Below, one piece after another: positions 50,891 to 63,500 of a DNA stretch of 64,000 bases. Under the pieces are notes generated by a model. The model saw only the letters and a program-made list of their open reading frames with translations. It was not told the DNA's origin and made no database searches. Both the position numbers and the translations under genes were made by a program. This DNA is from Psettodes erumei (Eukaryota; Chordata; Actinopteri; Pleuronectiformes; Psettodidae). Position 1 is the first letter of the stretch. The number at the start of each line of letters is the position of its first letter. The stretch is from assembly GCA_016785225.1 (NCBI GenBank), contig JAFBJZ010000407.1, positions 744,001-808,000 on the forward strand, read 5' to 3'.

Positions 50891-51489
50891 TCTAATATGA
50901 CCTGCTTGCCTGTGATACACTTCAAAACTTTCTTTGTGGGAAAGTCATACAGACAGGTGAAAATTTAAAGGACAAACATAAAAAACAATGAATAAATGAG
51001 CAGCAAAATATCACATATTGCATAATCTTCCATTAAGGTCAGTGAATAGACTTTGGGAATGATGTAAAATCATGTGTTATAGACTCACTACTCAGCCATT
51101 CAGCCTCACCGAGTGATGTGAGACAGCCCTCTCCATCAGCATCATGAAAACACCATGAGGGAATATCTTTTGGAAGAACACTGTTCATCCCCTCAGTGGA
51201 GTTCCACCCTCAGGGAGAATCTATGACTAGAAACAACGAAAGCATGGTTGAAAGGCTGGTGGTGGATCAGCACATTACAAAAACCACATGAATGTGAATT
51301 CATCACACATGAAATCCACATGAGACAGATTCATGCCAGGAATCCGAATACATGCGGCAGTGTGAGGATTAATTCCTGACTTTGGCAGAAATAGTTTCTC
51401 TACAGGTACAAACTGATATTTTGTAATATTGTGTGTGTGTGTGTTCCCCTTTCAAACTGGCTGAATTGGCCATTAACGACCCTGTGGTA

Positions 51490-51860
51490 ATACTTACGAC
51501 TGCACGAATCCGGTTCCGTGCTTGTGGAGAGCCACACGCCCGGGTTTTCCTAGCAGCGGGTTAGTTTACTAACTGTAGTACAGCGGCCACCACGCTGCGA
51601 GCACAGTGCGTGTATGGAGGTCGTGTTGAATATTGGATCTGGAACCTTCAGACCGCGGTGACACTGCCCCAGAGGCGGCCCCGCGTTTTCACTGAGTCCC
51701 AGCAACAAACGCCGTTAACGTTCCCATGCTAACACATGCGAGTTCACTAAGACTGTACCGATATTCAGGAAAACGTGCTGCACTCAGGAAGCCCATGCGC
51801 CATGGCGCACGTGTTTTCTGACGATGACGTAATCATATCTTACTGAGCTACGTTCAGGAG
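51490..51860. promoter_or_regulatory. Orphan CpG-rich promoter-like island
   Basis: A GC- and CpG-rich patch in otherwise AT-rich DNA. It contains the 14-bp palindrome TGCGCCATGGCGCA (51796-51809) overlapping an E-box CACGTG (51808-51813). A CRE-like TGACGTAA follows at 51825-51832. No open frame or splice partner was found. It could be a start site for a non-coding RNA or an alternative foxk2 first exon. Confidence 0.35.
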
Positions 51861-53023
51861 TAGCACGGTGTCCATGGAGGTTGTGAATTATAGTCAGTGC
51901 TTTAACTTTTTGGTAACTACACAGTTACATGTAAGTGTTTATTTTCTTTGGGTGAGAACAGTTTGTTCTGTTAAGTGACTGGGTGTAACTTGGATTTAAA
52001 ATTTGCTAAATAACCTTCATTTAATATATTCCCCTTCATTTCAACCATTTTTTTATAGACATGCCTTAAAATACTGTACATATGCAATATATAAAATATG
52101 GTATACGCAATAGGCCTATATCTGAAAATAAACAGTATATAAAAATAATTCCGGGGTCAATCTCAGCCGCCGATTAAGACTGTGAGCTAATTTAAAGCTT
52201 CACGGAAAGCCACTAAGTGGACCTTGAGTTAAGATTATTTTTTCATATCAATGTAAAAATTGCCAAGTATAAACTCTCATTTTCTTAAAATTGTATTTTC
52301 CCTTATTATAGAATAAAATAAATTATTAAACTAAATAAAATAAACTAATCAAAGTGAAACCAGGGATAAAACATGTAATCAGTCACATAATTAAATGTCT
52401 TTTGATTGAATTTATTCCAGATCATATCATATCATATAATGGTCATTTATAAGGCTTCGGGTGAAATAGTTTTTATTTTATTTTATTTTATTTTAAATGA
52501 GTTGACTTTACTCCAGTATATATATATATTTAAAAAAACAATCCAGTGCTACCACCTGCTGGTTTCATAGTGTCATGCAGGCTTGTCTGAGATCAGAGCA
52601 AGTAAAGTGCTTTTTACTTGCAGGAGCTGTTTATTTGTGGTGGTCTTAAGGTACCTCCTCCAACTGAAAACCAACAGGTGTACTTATCTACAAGTTCCAT
52701 ATCATATAAGCTTAGATAAACATCAAGATTTTTTTTGTTTATTTAAAAATAAATTATCTGGAAATGAGTCATACAAAGTAATGCTTTATTTGATTTTTAG
52801 TCTGCAGGCACCAGAGGGATGACTTTAATTTACTTAGAGAACAGCATAGAGGATGATTTGTTAGAAAATAAAAAAGGGATTTTATTCTATCTCAATAGAG
52901 TATAGAGAAGATGTAAATGAAAAAGGAAGCTACAGTTCTGTATTTAATTATAGTTCTGAAGCACCTGTATTTGAATATTTCCATTTTGATGCTTTATACT
53001 CCACTGCAATGCAGAGGGCAGTG

Positions 53024-53447
53024 GTGGAAACAGTATTCCGATTCTTTATTTAATTAAAAGTACACAATGGTAAAATTCCTGCATTTAAAATCCCAGGAGA
53101 AACAGTTTATTTATAATGCAACCAGTCATGTCATGTGTTTTTTTTCCTGAGCCACTTATAAAACATTTACCAGCTTAAATGATGACATCACAATGGGCCC
53201 TTAAGTCAAAGACTCCCCATACAGTTCTTATTTTTTCTGTTGTAAAACACATTCTCAAAGAAGTTAATTTAATTAAACTTGAAGTGTCTCATTCTGCCAA
53301 TCTCTCCTTATTGAAATAAATATAGTGACCTTTAAAATACTAGCTGTCTCTCTCAAAACTAGTGCCCTGAAAGTAGAAAACAGCAGAAAATGGAAATACT
53401 CAAGAAAAGTACAAGTACCTTAAAACTCTGTGTAAATACCACCCCTG
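53024..53447 (+). mobile_element. Fish 'GTGGTGGAA' non-autonomous element, forward copy
   Basis: It begins CAGTGGTGGAAACAGTATTC and ends with GGAAATACTC...ACAAGTACC...ACCACCCCTG. The ends match a very common percomorph repeat with complementary CAGTGGTGGAA-type ends. No coding capacity is present. Confidence 0.65.
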
Positions 53448-53865
53448 AGTAAATATAATTCTGTCAGAGTGAAATAATACACTCCAATACACATTTATCT
53501 GACAGCGACAGTTACTTTTCACATTAAAAAATCCATCCAAGACAATGTAACTGAAAAATAATGCATTGTTAGTTTACCACCCAATATACCAGCAGTGCAT
53601 GAGCTGATGCTTGACAACAATAAAATGGTGCTGACATGTATTAAAACAAATATATAGTCAATTATTAGCAATTTAACACTGTGACAGTAGGATCCTGCAA
53701 AACAAGCTTTTACTTTTGATTACTTTCAGCATGTTTTGCTGATGATACTTCTGCACTTTTACTTGAGTAGATATTTACACATAATGAAGTCTTTTTTTTT
53801 TTTTTACCATGGTCTTTCTATTTTTACTTAAGTAAAATATCTCAAGACTTCTCCCACACAGGACT
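53448..53865 (-). mobile_element. Same fish element family, inverted copy
   Basis: The motif CACATTTATCTGACAGC and, at the far end, TTTTTACTTAAGTAAAATAT then ACTTCTCCCACACA match the same family in reverse orientation. It abuts the forward copy directly. Confidence 0.6.
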
Positions 53866-55708
53866 TTTGTCTGAGATACCATCACATAGTGTGAAGTGCT
53901 GGCACGACTGACAACAACCAAACGTCACACCAACAGAACTTAATCCCCGTCCCCTTTGTCACCGCTGCGTTCAGTCAAAGAGTGTCATGTTCACCTGACC
54001 CAGGGCAGACATAGGTGTGTTTGTGTCCTGACTCTGAACCGTACAGCAGGTTGGCAACAGGTAATGGAAAGACACATTAGGTGTGAGGTGGAAACTGAAG
54101 CCTCGGAGACAAACAGACAGACGGACAGAGGGATTGTGACACCTTAGAATCACATGTTGTTGAGCCTGGAGTAATTCTCCTGGAGATCGTTGAGCAACGA
54201 CAGCACAGTTATGAATTAGTAATGCAAAGCTGACACATTTCCAAACACTCCCCTTAATGGTTGTGCAGGCCCTCTCACGGAAAACACAGAAAAGACATTT
54301 TTGAGGTAACTGATTGTGTAACTATGTTTAAAAAACATTATTTTGTTAAATCAAACATGATATCATCTAAATGATATATATATTAGTGAATTCAAAGCAA
54401 TTGAAGTGGAAATTCTTCCAGAAAAATAGTTTCTTTTGCTGTTGAAGCCATATTTGAGTGGCCAGCATTTTAAACTCAAGGATTGTTCTGTGCTAAGTTT
54501 AAACATCAGCCACACTGTAAATAGGGTGTGTCGGCTTTTGTAACAGAGAAACAAGTTTTGCCACATACCTGATGTAAAGATAATAAAAGAGCACATATTA
54601 CCACTAAATCTGTGCAAACAGCTTCCACAACTTCAATTCCACCAACTTTTTATGTCATTATAATGTTTCATAGATGGTAAAAAATGTTTCTTCCCACACA
54701 AACCCATTCCAGTAAAATGAGAGCACTCTCTGCCCAAGTAACCAAGGGGCCCAGTTTGACTGGTTTCTGTTGAATGGGTTGAGCACCTAATGATCAGATT
54801 TCAAAACAGAAAAAAACACCATAGAGACTGATCAGGAAACAATGGCTTTAGAAGGAAATCGATAAATAAGAAGGGGAGTTCTTACACAATAGGCAGCGTC
54901 ATTGGGATGTAAATGTTGTGAAAATATGCATGGGACTTTCTGGTTGCTGATTTTGAGGTGTGAGGGATTTGAGGGATTCAGAGTGACACATCAGTAATCG
55001 TCAGTAACATCACATGATCTGACAAAATCAACAAAGGGTCAAGAAACAACTCCTTCCACATTCCTTGCGCTCTGCGTACTGTTTAAATTTCTTGTTGGAA
55101 AATGGGTGAAATGGCTATGAAGAGACACAACATGAATACAAACAGATGCCAAGCTTCAACATTATATTCTATTCAGAATATAATATGTTTATTTGGTATT
55201 CATTAACTACAAGCATAATGAATAACCTATGCGACTAGCAATAAGATTGTCTTTCACATTTTAATTAAATAAAATGAATCAAGTGTTTTATTGTGAAGAA
55301 CCAGGGCTTTAAAACTCGTCACACATTTTTACTCATTTTACAAACACACCCTTGAGTAAAACTGCACCCCTGTCTGCTCCCACCCCCTGAAAAGAGTTTG
55401 AGGGATTCAGCATACTAATGTCTTTTCAGAAGAAAGTTCCGTGTTTGATCCTTCATTGTAAATTGACCTTTTCTTTGGGTGGTGGAGCAACATCCACCAT
55501 TGAGACTGAGTAGAAGCTGAATATTTCCACCTACAGGGAAAACAACAGAATATTACTAAAGAAAGACCCTTCAATTCACAACATATTTTGACTGTGTAAT
55601 ACTTAAAAAATAAAGATATGCACCTGCAGCTGTAGCTTTGGCGTCATCTTCCAGGCTCTGCTGCCAGAAAACAGCTTTGTACCGTAAAAGGAGAGCAAGC
55701 CGTGAATC
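53866..55708. other. Spacer downstream of the short TMEM238-like gene
   Basis: AT-rich sequence with no supported gene. The part nearest 55708 is probably the 3' UTR of the minus-strand TMEM238-like gene. Confidence 0.5.
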
Positions 55709-55936
55709 TCATTTGGGGAGGACCTCATGCATGGGCACCTCCAGGTTTCCCAGATACCAGAAGATCCAGAACACCAGGCTGATGAAGATAATGAGGGGCC
55801 CAGAGAAGACAAAGAAATCCCAGAAGCTGAGAGGAGCGAACACCCCGACCAAGAAGAGGATGAGGCCTACCGTATCCAAGAGGGTGGCGATGAAGAAAAA
55901 CGGCAGGCAGCGGCCGAGATAGGCGCTGTAATCCAT
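55709..55936 (-). CDS. TMEM238-family small membrane protein, short form
   Basis: A single open frame of 75 residues. Two hydrophobic segments are clear: about residues 10-34 (LPFFFIATLLDTVGLILFLVG) and 43-65 (FSGPLIIFISLVFWIFWYLG). They are separated by VFAPLSFWDFF, and the protein ends GNLEVPMHEVLPK. The D-x-V-G-L-I, G-V-F, F/Y-S/T-G and W-Y-x-G-N patterns are shared with the second gene at 59946-60506 and define the TMEM238 family. The function of this family is unknown. The ATG is the first in frame and gives a sensible short N-terminus before helix 1. A 5' non-coding exon could exist. Confidence 0.8.
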   Translation of the reverse strand: MDYSAYLGRCLPFFFIATLLDTVGLILFLVGVFAPLSFWDFFVFSGPLIIFISLVFWIFWYLGNLEVPMHEVLPK

Positions 55937-58900
55937 GATAGGAGTAGCTGGCTGCAGTTGAAGTGTAATTATTCACTGCTTTACCAGTTTATCTGCATGA
56001 CATGAAAAATGTCAAAAGTGAAATCAGAAGAAAAGCTCCTTCCTTTCTCAGTGCTGCCTGTGAGTCTGAGAGACCGGTGGGAAGGAAGATTTTAAAAAAC
56101 ACTAGGGTCACATTCCTTTCTGTATCTACATCACATACTTTTTGTTGTGACACTGACTGACGGAGGAGAAATATGTTTCCTGAACGATGACAAGAGATTT
56201 TGCAGCTCCATCACTGGATGTGGCAACATTTCATAAACATATTACATTCCAGCATCCACAGATCCAGGCCTTATCTCAGGCTCACAGGTGGATTTGGAAA
56301 AGCTAGAAATATTGGCTTTATATTGAGGCCCTAAACAATTTTTTTTTTGCATGATTTGGAATAAAACAGCAAAAGAACACCTAAGGCGCTATTTACAGCC
56401 ATCAAAAGCTTGTATCAAAAAGTGATGATGAGAGAAAAATCTGAAAAATGAAACAACTAAGAGTGAACCCAGACAAGGAAGAAGAGAAAAAAAACCTTGT
56501 CCCTTACGCAATTCAAAGCATAGGTGTTACTGTGTTATCTGGCATCCATATCACGTATCAGGTGTATGATTAACCTGAAGAAACTTTTTAAAATATGCTC
56601 TTCAAATGACAATATTCAATTTACATGTAAACTTTATTCCAAAGAAAAATAATTTACGTCTTTCACAAAAAAATCAGCACATAAAAATATAAAAATTTGT
56701 AATGTACAATTTTAAGACAATTTCTTCATGTGCACAGCCCTTCTGTTTCCTGTGGGTGCAGGGCTTTTTCCTGATTAAGAAACCATCTACACTATTTTTT
56801 TTTTCTTAAAGTGACATTAGTTCATAAAGTCAAGGATTTTTTTAATCCGGTGGAGTTGTTGGAAAGCAGCTGGAGGAATGAGTCTGTCCTTCAAACACCA
56901 GGAAAGCCAGATGTCACCTGTTAAAAAAAAGAAGAGGGAGAAAGGGTTTTATATATTTGCACAGGTTTTAATCAACTAAATGACATAAAACTAATAATGG
57001 AAATGAATGTGAAGGAGGGTAAAAACAGAATTTTAAACAGAGGTTAAAGTCTTAAATATGCTCTGTAAGATGGGGGTATGTGTGGGGGGGCTTTGCTTGA
57101 GAGATGTTTGGGAGGACAAAAATGCAATAACTGTCTGGTAGAGTGAATCTGTTCATTAGGTTGGAAAATAAGATATTAAATGATGTGGAAGATTTCCCCT
57201 CTTTGAATTTTTGATAAAAATTAATAACTTTTTAAGAAGTTGACTCTCCTGAGATAATGGGGCCGATGGGTTGCGAGAATTTGAATGGGTCACAAATTTG
57301 ACATTGTTTCTGGAGGTGGAAATATTTGGCCTGTTGAAAGATATACTCACTCATATGACAACTGAGGATAGATCAAGAAATAATAAAATGTACTGTTTGT
57401 CCTCAAAATAAGTTACTTTCCTTCGAATAACAACCATCGGAATTGGTCACTATTATCAGCCTTATGGATTTAAGACAAGTTACTTGATGAACAACAGTTT
57501 GTCTATCCACCTGACACTTCTGTGCCTCTGTGTTTCTGGAAAATAAAAACACAGTCACTGAGTGAACTTAATCATTTCTTCCTTCAAAACCCCCTAAAGA
57601 CACAAATTGCCATTGAAAGTGTTGATACGCACATTTTTTAAAAAAATGTGGCTGCTGTCTTCTGTTAATGCCTGTACAGATGTGAGAGAGCTGCCTTTAT
57701 GAAGAAAAAGTATGTCTATGTGAAAATGACCCCCTCAGGGCTGAGCTACAAACCGCAATGAAACAGTGATCAAATATTACGACCGACTTACAGCTCTAAG
57801 CTGACATTACACAACATGAACACATGTGCAGATAAGGCAATCACCACTTAAACCTGAAGTTAATCTCATGTTACCCAACGGCTGATGTATCAGTTGACAT
57901 TGGTTAGGAAATTCTTATTTGCTGTACACCTCAGCATTATACTGTACCAACACTTATCTGTGCAAACTACAGTATATCCTGTTAATTTTGATTAATAAAC
58001 AATAATGAACAGAGGCAGCTGGCTGCTACGATGATAATGTTGCCCTTAGGTGGGCCTCCACCTCCACCTGCATTTACTGGAAGAATGTCCAGTGATAAAA
58101 CCCATAACATTACGTGCTCTTAGTCATGGCCATAAATACTGAGGCCCAATTTCCCCAGTGCAACTCCACCCTCTCTTAAATGTTTTTTTGACAAGCCAGC
58201 GAAAGACAGCCTGTGAAACATCAGGGCCCCAGTTCCAAACTACTCACTCACTTGAAGCAGGTTTTGATTTAATAATTTTTCTGGCAAAACTGAAAAACAG
58301 ATAAAACTTCTACATTATCAGGAGTCCCTCCTTGTGTTGGTGAGCCCTAAAACCACCTGCAGGACCTTGAACTGTGACCACTAAAACTTCCTAAAGGACC
58401 CAAGAACCTGCTACAACCATCATAGAACGCTGTTGTTGACCACCTCAAGCTTAAAGCTCTTGAAGCTCCTAAAATGAAAATTTTATATAGAACATAGAGA
58501 ATATAATTTTAAATAGAATCTTAAAGCCCAACATGAAGTGTGTTAGGCAGCCTGGAAGGTTTTTCCCTTTAATTTGTCTGTATGTTGGTACTGAAAATTC
58601 ATTGCCAAACTTTTTAACTTGGGACCATTAAAGTGAAGCAATATGCAGTCAGGAGCCCTTGACACAGGTTGCATTTCAGTGAGTTTCAACAAGAGATACT
58701 GTTAAAGAGGTATTATGGGCTGGAAGAGCTAAATCTATAAGTAAAGATCCTCAAATATCCATAAATAATATGCCCTCAGTTTTGTCACTGGTAGCTAAGG
58801 CCTTGCTTTCACTGCTTCTTTGTCTGACATTTAACGCATTGAAGTTAGGTTAAAAAATGGCCTCATTGTGCAGTGCTCAGTGTTTGTTCTTTCGCCCACA

Positions 58901-59945
58901 TCATTTCACAGAGTTTAATATCTCAAAATCATTAACCGGGTTAGATAATATGAGAATCAAGCTCAGGCCCATTAAAGATAACTATGTGGAACTAATGGTT
59001 GGGTTAGCAAATGCATGAAGCAGACTTATGCAGTGCATGAGCCCTGCATTTGTTGGCAGAGTGATGGGCCTAGATGTACCTATACCTGCCTACTGCACTT
59101 CATTCCACTGGATCAATACGTGCTGCTGAGTTCCATTAAAATGCAATTGCGCCTTTTGGCCCAAAGGGTGACTGGCTTGCCACCCGCTTACAAGGAAACT
59201 GACGGCTAAAATAATGCCGAGCTGTGAAGGTGAGCAGAACCGGTCAGGCTCATTAATTAAAAGTTGCCACAGGCCACTGAAGATCTTTTCACAGCAGCCA
59301 GGGAAAGAAAGAAAAAAAATTAATTATTATTACAGATATTCATGAGCAGGGTGAACTGGCAGGGTCCTGGGGGGTGGGGGTCAGTGTTTGCATGAGGGTG
59401 TCCATTCCTCAAGACTGGCTTCTCTGTTGGGTGTCATCTGATCTCTGACAATAATGTGAGAAATTTCATAATTACGACTGTGTGTGTGCGTGTGTGTGTG
59501 TGTGTGTGTGTGGGGGGGCAGTGGGAAGGCTGCTATCCCATAGCGCAATACATTGAGGATGCCAGCAGTGATGATGAAAGAGTTACAGCTGTGGCACCGA
59601 GTAGCTAATGACAAGCAAAACAACAGCAGACTGACAGAAAGGGTAAAGACAGGGCAATGTGCTGAATATTTATGACTGTCAATTATGATTGTTTGTTGGT
59701 TCTACAGGCCCAGACTCTCACTGAATCATGCATTTTTCAAAGGTCTGCTTTAACTTTCAGAGAATGTAACAGGTTATAGTGTCAAAAGATTGAGTAGGAT
59801 GGGGGGGGGGGGGCTTTCAAAGTCCCAACAGCAGTGAGCGAGTTGCAATAATAGACTCCAGACAGGGAGGATGCTGAGGTGGCCGCGGGTTAGGTGATGA
59901 TGAGGAGATAGGTGTTGTTGTTTTGGATGAAATACGCACCTCCTG
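55937..59945. other. Spacer between the TMEM238-family genes
   Basis: AT-rich DNA with no supported gene. It includes a (GT)n tract at 59480-59512 and a G-run near 59801-59813. The part just below 59946 is probably 3' UTR of the long TMEM238-family gene. Confidence 0.55.
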
Positions 59946-60506
59946 TCAGAGAAGCCTCTCTGCTTTGTCATGCGCTGCCGCCAGAGCCACGTCTGAGCTC
60001 CTCAGCACCCCCAACTCCACGTTCTTATCAGCTGGAGATGCGCACTCACTCCCTGCATCGAACCCTTTGTTGTCGTGACCCGACGCAGTTCCGCTGCTGC
60101 AGCCTTCCCATGTAACCCGAGACGGCGCGGTGGCACGCATGGTCCCGTTCATCTCCTTCCCGTTCCCCATGCTCTTCTTCTTCTCCTCCCCGGCTTCCAG
60201 AGACTTCACGCCGCTTTTGGAAAGCCTCTCGGACAGCTTCCTGGCCCAGTGCGTAAAGTTGATGTCCAGAGAGCCCGCCCGGTCCTCCCCGTGCAGCTGG
60301 ACGTTCCCCGTGTACCACAGAACCCACCAAACCAAGCTGAGGAAAATAACGAGCGAGCCTGTGTAGATGAGGAAATCCCCGTAGAAGCGGCCGTCCACGT
60401 TCAGGTGGCCGAAAATCCCGACCAGAAGCACAACCAAACCGACAGCATCAAAAACGATAGCGACGAAGAATAACGGCGCGCAGTTGCCCACGCAGCTGTG
60501 GGCCAT
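59946..60506 (-). CDS. TMEM238-family membrane protein, long form
   Basis: A single open frame of 186 residues. Helix 1 is about residues 10-33 (APLFFVAIVFDAVGLVVLLVG). A short loop FGHLNVDGRFYGDF follows, then helix 2 at about 48-69 (IYTGSLVIFLSLVWWVLWYTG). After GNVQLHGED comes a cytosolic-type tail of about 110 residues that is basic and then Ser/Ala-rich (HWARKLSERLSKSG, GEEKKKSMGNGKEMNG), with no known domain. The membrane core is homologous to the protein at 55709-55936, but the tail is not. The region around the ATG is CpG-rich, consistent with a promoter immediately upstream. Function unknown. Confidence 0.82.
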   Translation of the reverse strand: MAHSCVGNCAPLFFVAIVFDAVGLVVLLVGIFGHLNVDGRFYGDFLIYTGSLVIFLSLVWWVLWYTGNVQLHGEDRAGSLDINFTHWARKLSERLSKSGVKSLEAGEEKKKSMGNGKEMNGTMRATAPSRVTWEGCSSGTASGHDNKGFDAGSECASPADKNVELGVLRSSDVALAAAHDKAERLL

Positions 60507-63500
60507 ACCGAAGGCGAGAGGAGAGCCCGAGTAACGGCACTGAACGCTTTAACCTGTTTTTCAGGACGCACATTTCCCCTCCTTACACCTGTGCGGCGTT
60601 TACCTGGGCTCAGACCCCGCCCCACTGCTGCGTCACTGTATCGAGTGGGCTCCCAGGGGCCTGAGATTAACATGCGTCGTTCACTTGCACAGCGTAAAAC
60701 GCAAACATTTCATTTCTTCGAAACTGTTACTCGGGTCTATTATTTATCAATCAAAACCTAAAATATGTCGCGGACAACTTCACGGTTGTACTATGTAGCT
60801 ACAGCCCTGAGGTAATAGGATAGGCTACCACCGAAATAAAAGCAGTAAGCCTCTATTTGAGCAAGTTTCATGGAGCTTTCACAGGAACGCCCTGCTCACA
60901 CTCATAATTACACACATCTACACCTGAAAGTTGCCCAGTACACAACCACAGTCTGATCTGCTGGTCACGGAGCAGCTGGTGTTAAAGGAGCATTCCACTG
61001 TCTTAACATTGTACTTCTGTACTTCAGTACACCGCCAGACACACGAGGGCTCAGAATCAGTGCAGCAGAAACAGACATATCGTCTTTTTTTATTCCACAC
61101 ATTCCAAAACCTGGTCTACATTACACATAATGCAACTTGACCATTCACAGTTTAGTTGGAGACTGGGTGTGTTATGCTCATGGTGTTTAATGTAACCTGG
61201 AACAGTAACTGCTCCAAGTTGTTATAATGTTTTACATCACTTCTACATATTTTAACACACATGGCTTCACCATGATTACCTGTTTGCAACATTTTAATAT
61301 GTGCATTGTAGATATGACAACTAACCCATTAGCAAAAAGAGAGTCACTAGTTTTGCTATTTCATTTAAGAAACTGAAGATTGCTTTCTTTATCTGTATCT
61401 CTGGAGGAGATAGAGTACATGAGACACAATATCATGCACTTATTACAAGTAAAAATGTATGACATCTTAAAGTGAAATGAGGACTCTGTGGAAACACACA
61501 CAAATGACATACAGTAGTTACTGACATTATCAAGTGTGAGGATATAAAATTGTGTCCGGACATCTATATTTTTCACAGAATGCTTGCAGTCTGAAATGTC
61601 ATGCAAGTCAGAAATAATAATAATGACATTAAAAAAAATCCTTCCGTCTTCGGTTCTATTTCACTCTTTTCGCCCAAATTTCCAACAGCACATGAAGGCA
61701 GCAATATTGTTCCCCGTCGGATGTCTGAATGGCACAGAATTTTCCCAGCAGCCACCAGTTCAGTGCCCCCCCCCCAACACACACACACACACCTCCACTA
61801 TTCATGTGGATATCAGGCGTATTGAAACTGCAACCAAGTCGCAGTATGAATGATTTCATGACTTATTAAGCTCCATGATTAACTGGAAGATGTGGCAGAT
61901 TACATGGATTTCCTTCAGTGAAGTCCTTCATGGCTCAGAATGATTTCTCTGCCATATGCAGGACATCTGCTGCAGAAAATGACAAGAAATTAGGACAGAA
62001 ATGGGAGATGATTATGGCATCTTTCTCACAGCCAGCTGAGACTGGGGGAGGGGAGGGGGGAGATTCCAAGACTAGAACAACAGTGCAACTCTAAATCTAA
62101 CATTCTGAACCAGGCTACTGTGTTTAACCGAGTCCAGTGAGAGCGAGTAAAACTGATGAACAGCACATGCAGGGTAGAACCTGCTAATTCTGACAAGCCG
62201 ACACAGAATCTGTTCACACATTTGTTTGACTGCTAGAGGGCGCCAGTCATCTTTGGATCACAACTAGAACCTGCATGCAAAAGTGCACCGGCAACACTGC
62301 ATTACTTATCCAACAGTTCTGACGAAAGGAAATCTGGAAAAAAAGGGAAAAAAAACCAAGCATCTTTACTTGAACCTTGTAAAGAGGACGCAAATGACAA
62401 CCTACATTTTAAATCATCAGTTTGAAAATGGGCCAAAAGCTCTAAAAGAATAATCTATTACAGATTCTTCATGTACACCAAACCCTTAGTGCAACCCTAC
62501 ACATATAGCCCAATACTTAAATGGTGTATGTCCCAGAGGTTAAAATTCTAAATCTCCATTGATACACTGCAATGCAGTGGTGCTGCTGCCACTGGTTTCG
62601 TGGTAACTGGTTATTTTCTGACAGGCTTCCTCCAGACAGCACCGGTGTGATAGAACCAGTTGACATTTTTATCATGATTTTGTCTTCACAGTGATAAATA
62701 TTCGCCATTCATTTGCCTTTGACTGCTGCAACGACACAAGTCTCTCAACTTAGTATTCATGTGGACGAAGCATTGCTTTAAAGCTGCACTGATAGATTTT
62801 TTTTACATGTCCAAAAGTCATAAACCTCCAATATTAACATTCAGTTGTTGTCATGTTTGTGTCAACCTGTTAGCCTCATTTTCACTCTGCTTTTAGCTCT
62901 GTTTTGGTCTCCATCGCATCCCAAGGGAAATATTCTACTTACTTTATGCTCCATGTTAGAGTGATGGACTGTATGTTCACCCGCTAGTCACTAAAGCTGT
63001 CTATTCTCAGAGCAGCTTGTCAGACTTTTTTTTTTGCAAAATGTAAAAATGCATCAGTGTCTGCTATTGAAGATTTTTGACTGATTGATTGCCGTTACAT
63101 TTGCAGTTTATTTGAGGAGGTGGGTGAGGAAACAGGAAACAGCTGTATAGTTGCTGAGTGTGGAGTGAGCCATGCCAGTGCACATTAAAAATGTCTGCGT
63201 TACAGGGCAAACAAACAAAAAAAACTCCACTTTGAGTTGTTATATGATATACCAAACTCCAGGGTAGTCGAAAGAGGTGAAAACAAGCCAAATAACAATC
63301 TTAAAAAAATTATGCCCAAGAGACATTTGCACTGAAAACACCCTGAACTTGTTTTTCTCCACTCTCCCTGTGAAAGCTTGGTGAAGAGGAGCTCGCTCAC
63401 CCTCCACTTAAGATTTTTGCTTAGGAAGAGATGCCAGTGCTGCAGGGTCGTTACTGAGCACGTAGAGTTCACTTAGTCTGTCTTTAGCATGCAAAGTGCT

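Larger units (their letters stand above)
49680..53020. other. Spacer upstream of foxk2
   Basis: No protein gene is supported. It contains the possible repeat at 50640-50890, a GT tract at 51429-51444, a CpG-rich island at about 51490-51860, and (TTTTA)n repeats near 52470-52494. The rest is AT-rich. Confidence 0.55.
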
